NCBI GenBank assembly: GCA_963921195.1
Contig: OY992539.1
Span: 153,854,162-153,918,161, forward strand
Reading direction: 5' to 3'
DNA length: 64,000 nt
DNA from: Pegoplata infirma
Lineage: Eukaryota > Arthropoda > Insecta > Diptera > Anthomyiidae
Under the pieces are notes generated by a model. The model did no database searches, was not told where the DNA came from, and saw only the letters and a program-made list of their open reading frames with translations. The position numbers and the translations under genes were made by a program. Below are positions 45,854-57,376 of the stretch, in pieces. Position 1 is the first letter of the stretch. Each line of letters starts with the position of its first letter.

Positions 45854-48800
45854 TAGGGTTGCCATCCGTCCTCTTTTCCCCGGACACCGTCCTCTTTTTT
45901 AGGGCGTCCGGGGCAGTCCTACTTCTTTTTTAGAAAGTGTCCGGGGTTGTCCTACTTTTTGCACTTTTCCCCATAAACATTTTTTATTACTTCTTAACGT
46001 ATGAATTATTGCATTGCTGTATTTTTGCTTATTAGCAGTAATGTAAACTTTTTGAGAACAAAACTCGAATATAAATAAAAAAAAAACTCGTATATTTCGA
46101 GTAAAAAAGCACTTTATGTAGAGCGAAAATAACTACGTTGGCATCACTTATTACTCTGTCTGACAAAAATGAAAAAAGTCGTTGAACGCGAACTGGATAG
46201 TATACGTTTGAAACTACAGACTAAATGTAGTAAAACAGCATTTACAGTTTTTAAATTCGTGATCCTGTTTCCTTTTGAAAGGACTTCAAAGTTTTAGAGG
46301 ATTAAATTTTATAAAATATTTTTTTAATATTTTTACTTGTCCTAGGATGCCACTATTGACAGCAAAGGAAAGAGGAGGATCTCCCTTAATTTTCCTATTT
46401 TATTATTTTTACATATTAGGAAAAAGGAGGTAAGTTACGTCCTAACAATATTTTGATAAAGTTTTCAAATGACCTTATTCACATCCTTTTATCCTGATAT
46501 GGCAAAATAGAAAAATGGATAAATTAGGGGAGATCTTCCTCTTTCATTTTCCGTCACCAGTGTCATCCTAGGACAAGCACAAATATTTCAAAAATATTTA
46601 GCAAAATGTATCCTTTAAAACTTTGAACTCCTTTTAAAGGTTTACTCCATTTCATCTCTACTTTCAGACGTATATCATCCAGTTCATGTTTAATATTGGC
46701 TGTCGGGTGGTGTTATCAGCTGTTGTATGTCTTAAAGTTTGCTCTCCGAAAAAAGATTTGTCTATCAAAAATTTCCATTTAAAAATTTGCTAAATGATTT
46801 CAAGCAAATTCCTTGTAAATTGTATATCAATTTTTCGTATCACAAATTCCCAATTGTATTTCAAAAGTTTCCATTTGTATTTTAAAATTTTCTAAATGCT
46901 TTTTAAAAATTCCATTTCATAAATTTCCAATTGTATTTCAAAAATTTCCATTTATATTTAAAATATTCTAAATGTTTTTCAAAAAATTCCAATTAAGGGT
47001 GTGTGTGAAACGGTAGCAAAGTACTATGGTGAAAAATATTTTTCCTATGGTGGTTAAATTTCTTATTTCTGCTGTGTGAAATGAAATCATTTTAGACAAT
47101 AGTAAATTTTTGATAGTTGCTGAATAATAAAAACAAAAAATGTTAAGGAAATTTAATTTAAAAAAAAATTTCTTTGCTAATTGCAATTTATTGAAACCTT
47201 TGCATCTAAAAAAAGTTTCTGTCTACAAAAATGTCGAAGTCTCAGATTATATTTTTCTATAGTAGAAATTTCTCAGAATCAAAATTCGTTTCCGCAGAAA
47301 AAATATCCTAGCATGTGAGGGTTTCTGTGGCAAAATGTGGCAGAATTTGAGATTCCTCTATAATAAAACTGCTTTTGAATTTGAGACTTTTATTCTGGAA
47401 GAACTCCGATTAAAACAGGTTCTGAGACATTTTCATTTGTTTTTATAAAAAAAAAATCACACAAATTTTACATAACACTTTTTTATTTAAGACACATTAA
47501 TATTAAACAAAGGAATACTTATCAGAATGCAAATAATAACCAGAAAATTGTAATTCTTTAATCTAGTTGCACAACATGACAAATGATATCACATCGTGGC
47601 TGTTTATTAAGAAATTAGAGGACACTTTTCTTTCTTGGAAGCACATTTTCTTAAAAAATGCTCAGCCTTTCGCATCAACTCTACGACCTCGCCTTTTTGC
47701 TATTGCATTTTCCTCATCGTCATAAAAGCGATATCTAAACATCGTTTTTTATTTTTTTTATCAAAAACATTGCAAGAAATTGCTATATTTTCTATGTAAA
47801 TTTTTATTTTTTCAGAAATTGTCATGGTTGGTTACCGTTACCCTTATTATACCGTTACCGATTCAAAACCGCTAAAAATATTTTTAAAATACCGTTACCC
47901 TTACCGTTACCGTTATAATTATTAGAAGTTACCGGTATTGTACCGGTATTCAAAATTTTGCCTGTTTTAAGGGATTTTAACGAACAAAAAAATAAAATCA
48001 AATTGCTAACATAATTTTAAATTTATAATTTGCAAATTATCATAAAATAAATGACAAAAATAATAATCATATCAAATCTATACTGGTTTTTGGGTCTATA
48101 AAATATTTTTAGCTTTCAGTTCTATCTTTTTTCAAATTTTTAACTAAATTAATAATACCGGTACGTACCGGTTTGGTTGGTTCGGTACCGGTACATACCG
48201 TTACCGAAACGATTTGAAAACACTTACCGTTACCTTTACCGAAATAAATAAAAATTAGATACCGTTACTGTTACCCTTACCGTTATTCGTTTCGGTAACC
48301 AACCTTGGAAATTGTTTTTTCTTTGAATTGTTTATTTTCGTTTTGAATATTTTTTTTCAAATTTCAAAAATTTCTTATCTGTTGTCAAAATTTCTACTAG
48401 CCCAATGGGCTAGTGAAATTTTATTCACCTCAACAGTGTCAAAAATTTACTATGAAGCATACTTTGCTACCGTTTCACACACACCCTAAGTATATATCAA
48501 AAATTTCCATATGTATTTCAAAATTTTTCAAATGCTTTTCAGAAGATTTTGATACACAAATTAAATTTTTTGAAAAGCATTTACATAATTTTTAAATCAA
48601 AATGGAAATTTTTGAAATACAATTAAAATATCTGAATTTATTTAAATTGAAAAGTAATTTTCTTAAAATTATTTAAAACATTTGGATATGAAAATGGAAA
48701 TTTTTGAAAAACAAATAAAATTTTCTGAAATGCATTCAGAAAATTTTGAAATACAAATAGAAAACTCTGATATACATTGAACATTTTTGACTTATATTTC

Positions 48801-49084
48801 GAATTTTTTTAAATATAACTGGAAATTTTTTAATTATAAATAGATATTTCCAAAATATAATTGAATGGATATTTCCAAAATATTGAAATATAATTGGAAA
48901 TATATTTTTTTAGTGAAAAAAAATTGTTTATTCTTAATAAAAATGATTTTTTTGCATATTGTATCGCGTTAACTTTTTTTAAATAATTTTATTAAAAAAA
49001 AAAACTGTCCTCTTTTTTGGGTCAAATGTCCTCCTTTTTTGAGGCTGACGTCCTCTTTTTCTCAAAATGCAAATGGCAACCCTA
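45854..49084. mobile_element. hAT-type element, 3.2 kb, TAGGGTTGCCAT ends
   Basis: Left end TAGGGTTGCCATCCGTCCTC, right end mirrored as GCAAATGGCAACCCTA, with an exact 8 bp duplication ACAAACTT at 45846-45853 and 49085-49092. Subterminal GTCCTCTTTTTT repeats occur at both sides and an ATTTCCA/TTTGAAATACAA series fills the inside. Minus-strand and plus-strand frames are all short, so it is non-autonomous. It contains a smaller hAT-type element. Confidence 0.88.
47823..48307. mobile_element. 485 bp hAT-type MITE with ACCGGTA arrays
   Basis: CATGGTTGGTTACCG to GGTAACCAACCTTG, with an exact 8 bp duplication GAAATTGT at 47815-47822 and 48308-48315. Both sides consist of degenerate ACCGTTACC/ACCGGTACGTACCGG words. 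Confidence 0.9.
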
Positions 49085-49130
49085 ACAAACTTATATATAC
49101 TCTCTATCACTAGAGTAAAGGGTATAAAAA

Positions 49131-49739
49131 CAGAATTACAAAATACTGCGTATTTATTTTTTTATAGCTGTTTAAACATAGCTAACATTAATTAAGGCTG
49201 TTTCTTTAGTTCTCTTCTAATCCACCTCAAACAACCAATTTTTCTTTCTATTTCGTCTCTTTTTAGAAATTTTTTTGAATGCAACTCTTATGTGTTTCAG
49301 TACAATCGTTAGTATCTCTTCTTATTCTCTATTTTGGTGGAGTTTGTAGTTTTAAAAAAGTCCAACATTTGTAAATGAGGAGTCCTCTAAAAATGCTCTT
49401 TTTTTTAAGAATCGGAAGAATTCAGAGCTGAAATTTAAAATTCTTACTTTTGATAGGAGTACAATCTCCTTTTTGCAGATAACCTCTAATAGCCTCTAAT
49501 TGATTTTTACTGTCTTTCCAAATTTAGGGTTTTACAGATTTTTTTTTTTAGTTTTTACCTCACATCACTTTAAGAAAAACACGCACACAAAATCTGCAAA
49601 AACCACATGGAATCATTATTTAGTATCGGAATTAAAAAACTAATAGTGCTGTAATATTTTAAAACCATAACCAATAAAATATCTTGTTTTGTTAAAAATT
49701 TACACTATTTTAAACTTAAAAAAAAAGGAATCCTCCAAT
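49131..49739. other. Intron stretch, nothing recognised
   Basis: AT-rich sequence with no open frame of note, no inverted repeat and no tRNA-like element seen. Confidence 0.6.
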
Positions 49740-49898
49740 TCCCAATTTTTTTTTTTTTTTTTTTTTTTTTCAACTTTATGTATTTATTGAATCTTTCCCG
49801 CAGGGAATTTACAATAAGTAATCAAATCTTAAATCTAAATGTGTTTTTGGATTATTGCCAGTGCAATAATACCATGTTCGTGAGCAGGGATTTTGTAT

Positions 49899-52553
49899 TT
49901 ATCGTTGGGCGAGGTCAAGGGTGTCTAATTTTCTTAGACGCCTGTGACCGTTAAATGAAAGCAAATCTTGGGCTAGAGGATTAGGATGATTAGCTAATTT
50001 GGATACGTATTTAGTGCAGACATTTTTGATCTCTTCTTTAATTGTTGGAACATTGAGGTCGTTGTGAATATTATCATTACGGAGATACCATGGAGCTCCA
50101 GTGATAAGCCTTAAAAGTTTGGACTGTCTTCTTTGTAATTTTTCTATGTTTGAGGACGACGCTGTTCCCCAAAGCTGTATACCATACATCCATATTGGTT
50201 TAAGAACAGCTTTATACAATAGCACTTTATAGTCCAAGCTAAGAGTAGAATGTTTATTTAAGAGCCAGCTTAATTGAGCAGATTTTATTTTGATTTGAGT
50301 ACATTTTGAATCTATATGCTGAGTCCATGTGAGACGGCGGTCGAGGTGAATTCCAAGATATTTAACGTGAGTTTGAGATGGGATAGTAATGTTATTGATT
50401 TTGAGTTTGGGACAAGTTTCTTTTCTTAGGGTAAATGTAACATGAACGCACTTTGTTTCGTTTACCCTTATCTTCCATAGATCTAACCAATTTTCTATGT
50501 TATGAATGTGGGACTGAAGTATATTGGTAGCCACTGACGGATTTTTGTGCATGCACATAAACGCTGTATCATCAGCGAAAGTAGAGGTGTGAGTAAGTGG
50601 ATGTGTTGGCATATCAGCTGTGTATAAAATGTATAATAATGGGCCCAATATACTACCTTGGGGAACTCCTGCTGAGATTTTTCTACTATTTGAGGTATAG
50701 TTTTTAGATTTCACTATAAATGATCTATCTGTGAGATAGCATTTTAGTAGTTTGTGTGAGTTTGGTGGCAAAAGAGTGCAAATTTTGTGAACTAAACCAT
50801 CATGCCACACTCTGTCAAAGGCTTGGGAAATGTCAATAAATAAGGCGGAGCAATATTGTTTGTCTTCAAAAGTTTTCCTTATATGAGTGACAATACGGTG
50901 AACTTGTTCAGTTGTGCTATGCTTCTTTCTAAATCCAAATTGGTGCATGGGAATAATTTGATGCGTCTCAATATAAGATGATATTATGTCGGAGAATATT
51001 TTTTCAAATAATTTTGATAATATCGACAGTAAACTTATTGGCCTATACGATGTAACGTGGCTTATGTCTTTTCCTGGTTTCGGTATCATTATTATTTCCG
51101 ATACTTTCCACGAAGAAGGATAAATACCAGTGCGTAAGATAGCATTGAAGATCCATAGGACTAATTTTAGAGCTTCATTTGGCAATTCACAAATCATGTT
51201 TGGAGTGATTCTATCCATACCAGGAGACTTTTTTTTCTTTAGATTTCTTACGTTTACTTTCAGGGTCGATAACCGAATTCGAAAGGGAGATGAAACAATA
51301 TCATCTATTATTGGTGGAAATATATGAGAGCTTGTGATGTTTGGACTAAAAACATTTTCCAAGTGATCGGCAAAAGAAGAAACCTTTTCTGCTGTACTTT
51401 TGGCCCATGTTCCATTGCTAAGACGAATGGGTGATTCATAATTTGTGGGTTGTTTTAACTTTTTTGTGGCTTTCCATAGGCTGTAATCGGAATTATTTGT
51501 TGGGTCTAGATTCTCCAAGTAGCATTTTAGGGAGGACTCTTTATTATCCTTTAAGGCAGAGCTAAGAGTTTTTTGACATCGTCTAAGGAGACTTTTTAAA
51601 GCTGGGGATCGACTTTGTTGCCATTGCCTACGTAATTTTCTTTTTTCAGTGATGAGTTCTTCGATTCTTATTGGTAGCTTATATTTGCCTTTAAAGTTTT
51701 TTTGTATATGTGGAGTAGATACTTTTACGGCTGAAGAGAGAATATTTGAGAATTCATCAACTGCCGATTGGATTTCAGTTTCGGATTTTAAGGAGGGGTT
51801 TTGGGGCAAATGTGAGCTAACATACATTTTGTATTTAAGCCAATTTGTTCTACTGTTCGGAAGACAGTTTGTTAATAGTTCTGGGATGGGGAAGCTTGTA
51901 AGAAAATTCATAATAGTTGGCGAGTGATCGGATGAAAGATCATGGCAGGAGACAAACGAGAGTTGTTCTCTTTTTACATTCTTTATGACTGCAAAATCAA
52001 TAAGGTCCGGAACTTTTCTGAGATCTGTCGGCCAATATGTTGGCTGACCACCAGAGATTACATCGAGTTTTGCAGATTTTATTGCATTTAGGAGTTGTCT
52101 ACCTTTTGGTGTAGTGAGACGGGATCCCCAGTGCGTGTGCTTTGCATTGTAATCACCTGCTGCTATGAATTTATGACCCAGAGTAGAGAAGAATGTTAAA
52201 TATTGGGAGTTTGTTATTTTATGCCTAGGTGGACTATAGATTGAGGATATTGTGGTGTTTGTGTCTGTTAGGGTTATAGATGTAGCTTGGATATGGTTAG
52301 TTTTGTATTCTTGAAGTGGGAAGTGTCTTATACGGTTATTAATAAGAATAGCTGTGCCTCCACATGCTCGGCCGCTAGGGTGTTTAGTATCGTAGGTTGA
52401 GAAATTGTTAATTCGAAAGCAGTTTTTTAATGAGAAATGGGTTTCAGATACTAATAATATATCAATATCTTGTGTTTTGAGAAATATTTCGACTTCCTGC
52501 TTGTGTTGGCTTAAGCCGTTAGCATTCCAGTAGCACATTTTGATGGGATTCAT
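49899..52553 (-). CDS. LINE ORF2, endonuclease and reverse transcriptase (884 aa)
   Basis: Polyprotein that nicks target DNA and copies the element RNA in place. The N-terminal apurinic-type endonuclease shows WNANGL, a metal-binding Glu in VSETHF, AAGDYNAKHTHWGS and SSDHSP (residues 1-220). The reverse transcriptase (about 430-720) shows YRPISLLSILSKLFEKI, ALFIDISQAFDRVWHDG, GVPQGSILGPLLYILY and the catalytic FADDTAF at about residue 657. The C-terminal part includes YLGIHLDRRLTWTQHI. The length is usual for the Jockey clade. The start is the ATG of the ATGA overlap, which suggests translation by termination-reinitiation. All recognisable motifs are intact. Confidence 0.94.
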   Translation of the reverse strand: MNPIKMCYWNANGLSQHKQEVEIFLKTQDIDILLVSETHFSLKNCFRINNFSTYDTKHPSGRACGGTAILINNRIRHFPLQEYKTNHIQATSITLTDTNTTISSIYSPPRHKITNSQYLTFFSTLGHKFIAAGDYNAKHTHWGSRLTTPKGRQLLNAIKSAKLDVISGGQPTYWPTDLRKVPDLIDFAVIKNVKREQLSFVSCHDLSSDHSPTIMNFLTSFPIPELLTNCLPNSRTNWLKYKMYVSSHLPQNPSLKSETEIQSAVDEFSNILSSAVKVSTPHIQKNFKGKYKLPIRIEELITEKRKLRRQWQQSRSPALKSLLRRCQKTLSSALKDNKESSLKCYLENLDPTNNSDYSLWKATKKLKQPTNYESPIRLSNGTWAKSTAEKVSSFADHLENVFSPNITSSHIFPPIIDDIVSSPFRIRLSTLKVNVRNLKKKKSPGMDRITPNMICELPNEALKLVLWIFNAILRTGIYPSSWKVSEIIMIPKPGKDISHVTSYRPISLLSILSKLFEKIFSDIISSYIETHQIIPMHQFGFRKKHSTTEQVHRIVTHIRKTFEDKQYCSALFIDISQAFDRVWHDGLVHKICTLLPPNSHKLLKCYLTDRSFIVKSKNYTSNSRKISAGVPQGSILGPLLYILYTADMPTHPLTHTSTFADDTAFMCMHKNPSVATNILQSHIHNIENWLDLWKIRVNETKCVHVTFTLRKETCPKLKINNITIPSQTHVKYLGIHLDRRLTWTQHIDSKCTQIKIKSAQLSWLLNKHSTLSLDYKVLLYKAVLKPIWMYGIQLWGTASSSNIEKLQRRQSKLLRLITGAPWYLRNDNIHNDLNVPTIKEEIKNVCTKYVSKLANHPNPLAQDLLSFNGHRRLRKLDTLDLAQR

Positions 52554-54454
52554 TTTTTTTCAAAGAATGCTTGCATTATCATGCCTTGATTGCGAAGCAG
52601 TTCTTGCATCATTCCTTGCATGTTACCGATAAAGCTATTCATCGTATGAATTAGATTTTCTATAGAGTTTTCCAGTGAACTACGCTGAAAAGGGGGGTTC
52701 GGTTCCTGCAATGTACATGCATATGAAGTATTTTGTGCGCTACGGCCGTTTTGAAATTGATTATTTGCGCCAATTTGAGTGTTTTCAGCGGGAGCACTGT
52801 TTAAATTGCTTACCGATGCATTGGAGAAAATAGGAACATTGCTATTAGTATTTGTGGGGAGACTTGGAAAGTCGTTTGCAGCGGTAGCACTATTTAAATT
52901 GCTTATAGGGGCGTTGGAGAAAGTAGGAACATTGCTGTTAGTGTTTGTGGGGAGATTTGTAAGGTCGTTTGCCTGGGATTGTGATCTAATAGGTATTTTT
53001 AATGTATTTTGTTTTACCTGCAAGTATACTGGACAACCTCTATAGTTTGCTGTATGGTTTCCACCACAGTTGCTACATCTTTTGTTATTTGGATCACTTT
53101 TAGATACTATGCACTCTGAGGTTTTGTGTATGTCACCGCATATAACACATACTGACGGCAGTTTGCAGTAGCCTTTTGTGTGGCCAAACTCCTGACAGTT
53201 TAAGCATTGGGGAACACCTTTTCGTTTTCGGGGTTCTTCAACTGTTATTTTTCTGTGTAAAAGATATCGCAGGTTGTAAATAGGATGAACTTCATTTTTT
53301 TTCGGTTTAAAAGAATCAAAAGCTATTTCAACTCTAAAAAGAGGCTGAGGTATTTTATCTTTATTAACTATGTTATGTACGGATTTAACATCGAAGCCTT
53401 CATTTTTAAGAGCTTCTTTTATTTCCTCGGTGGGAACAGTATTTTCGATGCCTTTAAGAACTACCATTAGTCCCTTAGCACTTTTCAATTGAAATGTGTA
53501 ATAACTTTTCTTTTCAGAGTCTAAGTATGATGTAATTGCTCTAAAATTTTTCTCAGTGTGAGTCCTTATTTTAGTTTCAAGTACTTTTCCAACTCGTATT
53601 GAGACAACATAAAAGTTGTTTTTACCTACAAGATTGGACAATGAATTAATTAGGGTGTTAGAGCTTTGTTCGCGGAGATGAATAGGAGGTGGAGTGAACT
53701 CTTTTGCCGGGTTTGCATGGGCACCTTCGTTTTCAATATTGTCTAGCAAAGAAAATCGGTTTTGACTTACCGTTTCAACTGGTACTGACTGTTTTTTTAG
53801 TTTTGGGGTGGGTTGAGATTTTGCTGAATTGGGGCTTAATTTACGCTTTGTTATTGTGAAGTATCTATCAATACCTGTTAAAGGTTTTTCAATATTCTCT
53901 TTGGCTACTTTTGGCATTTGAATAGATTTGGGGATAGCACCTTTTGATGCGACCAATACCGATTGATTTAATTCATTATAATTTGATTTATTTGTTTCAC
54001 TTGCTTTGTTTGTGTTTTGAGTGGGAGATTTACGATTATTTAAACTCTCTTGTTCGCTTGTATTAAAAGCAGGAGTTTTATTTAAGGGATTTTGCACAAT
54101 GTAAGAGTTACAAGAAGACATTATCGGTAAAACTGAAGAGTATGTTGATGTTGTCACTGTAGTGGTTGTTGATGCATGAGTTGTTATAGCTGAGCTTGTA
54201 GTTGAAGTAGCTGCATGTGTAATTGCATACGTAGTTACGGGGAAAGGGGAAAATAGATTTCTATCAACTGGTGTTGTACACTGTGCACTCCATGAGAGGG
54301 GTGTTATTTGCGCATGCGCAGGGAGAGAATTAGTTAAAAGGGGATCATTTATATTTGTAGGAGATGCAATTTGGGCGGGAGAGCATATCAATGCATTTTT
54401 TGTTGGTGGAATTAACAAAGGATTTGTTGTTGGTGGTGAGCGCCCAACAGGCAT
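52550..54454 (-). CDS. LINE ORF1, gag-like RNA-binding protein (634 aa)
   Basis: Nucleic-acid-binding protein of a Jockey-clade non-LTR retrotransposon, expected to coat the element RNA. The N-terminal 250 residues are Ser/Thr/Pro/Asn-rich and of low complexity. A central domain follows (about residues 280-400, with YYTFQLKSAKGLMVVLKGI, as in the gag proteins of this clade). Three cysteine knuckles come next at about residues 415-470: CLNCQEFGHTKGYC, CVICGDIHKTSEC and CSNCGGNHTANYRGC. The C-terminal part has two near-repeats containing NTNSNVP and ends in FFEKK. The stop overlaps the ORF2 start. No internal stop or frameshift is seen. Confidence 0.92.
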   Translation of the reverse strand: MPVGRSPPTTNPLLIPPTKNALICSPAQIASPTNINDPLLTNSLPAHAQITPLSWSAQCTTPVDRNLFSPFPVTTYAITHAATSTTSSAITTHASTTTTVTTSTYSSVLPIMSSCNSYIVQNPLNKTPAFNTSEQESLNNRKSPTQNTNKASETNKSNYNELNQSVLVASKGAIPKSIQMPKVAKENIEKPLTGIDRYFTITKRKLSPNSAKSQPTPKLKKQSVPVETVSQNRFSLLDNIENEGAHANPAKEFTPPPIHLREQSSNTLINSLSNLVGKNNFYVVSIRVGKVLETKIRTHTEKNFRAITSYLDSEKKSYYTFQLKSAKGLMVVLKGIENTVPTEEIKEALKNEGFDVKSVHNIVNKDKIPQPLFRVEIAFDSFKPKKNEVHPIYNLRYLLHRKITVEEPRKRKGVPQCLNCQEFGHTKGYCKLPSVCVICGDIHKTSECIVSKSDPNNKRCSNCGGNHTANYRGCPVYLQVKQNTLKIPIRSQSQANDLTNLPTNTNSNVPTFSNAPISNLNSATAANDFPSLPTNTNSNVPIFSNASVSNLNSAPAENTQIGANNQFQNGRSAQNTSYACTLQEPNPPFQRSSLENSIENLIHTMNSFIGNMQGMMQELLRNQGMIMQAFFEKK

Positions 54455-54671
54455 ATTAAAATTTTTTGTTATTAAAAAACACTTGCACTTTATGTTTTTT
54501 TTTTCGTTAGCTTTTTATTTCAATTATTTACTTTTTGTTTGTTTATGTTTATGGATTTTAAACAAAATTAAATGAAAGATATTCATTTGAGCGTCTTTTC
54601 GCTATTTATTTTGTAAATTTTTATGCACTTTATGCTTTTAAATAAACGAATTTGTCGAGAGATAACAAAAA

Positions 54672-54678
54672 CACGTCC
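54672..54678 (-). promoter_or_regulatory. Possible downstream promoter element of the LINE
   Basis: GGACGTG on the minus strand, about 24 bases inside the inferred 5' end. Jockey-type elements are known to use internal promoters with an RGACGTG-like motif near +28; the small offset may reflect uncertainty of the 5' end. Confidence 0.4.
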
Positions 54679-54710
54679 GCACTTATGAACAAAAAACTAA
54701 GTCCCAATTT

Positions 54711-55370
54711 GTTTGTTAACAATTTCCAAAGACATGATTTGTTGGCAAATTTTGCTGTCCCGCCTATATTATCGGTGGGGATTATAAGCCAATTATTTTG
54801 TAAGCTACTTACATATTAAAGAATCTCTGTTTGCTTTGGTATGCCCAACAGAGGCGTGCACTTTTTCTCCCAGGGGGGTAAAGTTGAAATTTGTGTTAAA
54901 AATGGGTAAATTTTCGATGAGCTCAAAATAAGAAACTTTGACACGCTATTTTTTTTTAAACTCATCTACGTGATATTGCCTTTCAGACCAATCAAACAAA
55001 ATTTATATGTTCTGAACGAAACTTTTAAGCTGGATGCAAAAAAGTGTTTGTACTTTTTGGGCAAAAAATCCATTTTTTTTATTATTTTTTTTTTTGTTCA
55101 AGTCTAAACTTGTGTAACTTCCCGATTTTTCGACTTTTTCAAATTTTGAAAAGTCGACTTCCGACCTTTCAACTTTTTTGATTTTTTTTTTGTAAGTTAA
55201 AGTGTGTTTTTGACGTGTGTAACATTTCTACTGCTCAAATGGAGCGTGATAGAGGGGTCATTTCTAAGACCGACCCCCATTATTTTTTACGTCTTAACAT
55301 TTCTTCGGAACAAACTAATACCCAATCTCCAATTTCTAAGGGGGCTCACACACAAAATGACGTTTTTTAA
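54711..55370. other. Intron stretch running into an arm-like repeat
   Basis: 54711-55200 shows nothing clear. From about 55205 the sequence resembles the arm sub-repeats of the hAT-type element at 635 (AGAGGGGTCAT, AAGACCGACCCCCATTA, CTCCAATTTCTAAGGGGG). Confidence 0.55.
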
Positions 55371-56170
55371 AATTTGCTTCAACCGCTCTAACTGCCCTAA
55401 GAGTGCCCTTAGAGCAATGAAATGTATGACTGACCCACAATATTTTTTTAGTCCAAACATTTTCTCTGAACACACCTACCCTCTATCTTTAACTATTAAG
55501 GCGGTCCCCATACAATTTTTTTTTTTTTTTTTGTAAATTTGTTTTATTTAATCAGCTTCTGCCGTTCCAATGATGCGTCCGAGAGGGGTCATCAGTGAGA
55601 ACGACCTCCACTCCCTAAGTAGGCTCCCACACAAATAACAGTTGGAGCAAATTTTATAAAAATGTAATTTTAAATGGAAGCCTGCTTAGGGAGTGGAGAT
55701 AGGCCGTAAGTATGTTTTACAAAAATGTTGGAGGGTAAAAATAAATGGGGATCGGTCTCACTAATGACCCCTCTCGGACGCACCATTGGACCGGTAGAAG
55801 CTTATTAAAAAAAAAACAAATTTACAAAAAATAAAAAAAATTGTATGGGGACCGCCTTAATAGTTAAAGATGGAGGGTAGGTGTGTTCAGAGAAAATGTT
55901 TGAACTAAAAAAATATTGTTGGTCGATCATACATTTGATTGCTCGATAGAAGTTTTACACAAAAAAAAATTCAAAAAAATCAAAGAGTACATACATTTTC
56001 AAAAACGAGATTTAAACTTTTTAAACCTTAAAAATCGCATACTAGAGCACTTTAAAGATTTTTTTTTTTAAAAAAGTACGTAAAAAAACAAAAATTTTGA
56101 AAAAAAAAATGTAATTTGGAAAAATATTCAAAATGTCCGATTTGACATGGAATGCCCCATATATTTCCTT

Positions 56171-56243
56171 AGGCGCCCCAGTAGGTTAGTTGGCTAGTTA
56201 GTTGGTTAGTCTGGGGGTCGTGGGTTCGATTCCCACCAGAGGC
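56171..56243 (+). repeat. tRNA-like sequence with perfect B box, copy 1
   Basis: GTGGGTTCGATTCCCAC forms a full T arm and GGTTCGATTCC is a consensus B box. TAGTTGGCTAGTTAGTTGG gives an A-box-like, duplicated D region. The acceptor strands do not pair, so it is tRNA-derived rather than a gene. Confidence 0.6.
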
Positions 56244-57303
56244 CTTGGTCTGTTTTCGCTACAACGAGACGAAGGTCATTGTTACCAGTTCTCGATTAGG
56301 TAAAATTAGTATATGATTTGTAATTATATGGTAATTCTTAATGAAATATATTTCCAAATTTGTGTGAGTACATTTCTTTCCAGAACTTTTTGAAGCCCCT
56401 AATAAGGTAGAAAGCTGAAAATTGGTATACATATCGAAAAACACCTGGGTCAGATCCTAACGTAGCTGGATATTTTTATACTTTGATAACTTAGCAAATT
56501 AAAATTTGCTTCAACCGCTCTAACTGCCCTAAGAGTGCCCTTAGAGCAATGAAATGTATGACTGACCCACAATATTTTTTTAGTCCAAACATTTTCTCTG
56601 AACACACCTACCCTCTATCTTTAACTATTAAGGCGGTCCCCATACAATTTTTTTTTTTTTTTTTTGTAAATTTGTTTTATTTAATCAGCTTCTGCCGTTC
56701 CAATGATGCGTCCGAGAGGGGTCATCAGTGAGAACGACCTCCACTCCCTAAGTAGGCTCCCACACAAATAACAGTTGGAGCAAATTTTATAAAAATGTAA
56801 TTTTAAATGGAAGCCTGCTTAGGGAGTGGAGATAGGCCGTAAGTATGTTTTACAAAAATGTTGGAGGGTAAAAATAAATGGGGATCGGTCTCACTAATGA
56901 CCCCTCTCGGACGCACCATTGGACCGGTAGAAGCTTATTAAAAAAAAAACAAATTTACAAAAAATAAAAAAAATTGTATGGGGACCGCCTTAATAGTTAA
57001 AGATGGAGGGTAGGTGTGTTCAGAGAAAATGTTTGAACTAAAAAAATATTGTTGGTCGATCATACATTTGATTGCTCGATAGAAGTTTTACACAAAAAAA
57101 AATTCAAAAAAATCAAAGAGTACATACATTTTCAAAAACGAGATTTAAACTTTTTAAACCTTAAAAATCGCATACTAGAGCACTTTAAAGATTTTTTTTT
57201 TTAAAAAAGTACGTAAAAAAACAAAAATTTTGAAAAAAAAAATGTAATTTGGAAAAATATTCAAAATGTCCGATTTGACATGGAATGCCCCATATATTTC
57301 CTT

Positions 57304-57376
57304 AGGCGCCCCAGTAGGTTAGTTGGCTAGTTAGTTGGTTAGTCTGGGGGTCGTGGGTTCGATTCCCACCAGAGGC
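57304..57376 (+). repeat. tRNA-like sequence with perfect B box, copy 2
   Basis: Same sequence as 56171-56243, carried by the second unit of the tandem duplication. Confidence 0.6.

Larger units (their letters stand above)
44990..49130. repeat. Fly interspersed repeat split by a hAT-type element
   Basis: AAATTCGACTTTGCCGAATC and TATGAATACCCTCCAC at the left, a GGACGGACATCGCTAGATCG block near 45740, and TTATATATACTCTCTATCAC at the right after the insertion. It has the same pattern as 13806 and, inverted, 62340-62965. I recognise this as a widespread brachyceran repeat. Confidence 0.65.
49746..54701 (-). mobile_element. Jockey-type LINE, apparently full length
   Basis: Inserted antisense to E(bx). 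The A-tail appears as 25 T at 49746-49770, after an AATAAA signal on the minus strand at about 49785. TCCCAATTT is repeated at 49740-49748 and 54702-54710 as the likely target duplication. Two long frames, a gag-like protein and an endonuclease/reverse transcriptase, are both open and overlap as ATGA. This is the only element in the window with intact coding capacity. Confidence 0.92.

Noticed and set aside
55204..55536. Open frame of 110 codons, repeated in part at 56549-56731
   Set aside because: Falls in arm-type sub-repeats related to 635-3760 and in the tandem duplication; translation has no protein-like character.
56171..56243. Functional tRNA gene
   Set aside because: The T arm and B box are perfect, but the acceptor strands do not pair and the D region is duplicated.
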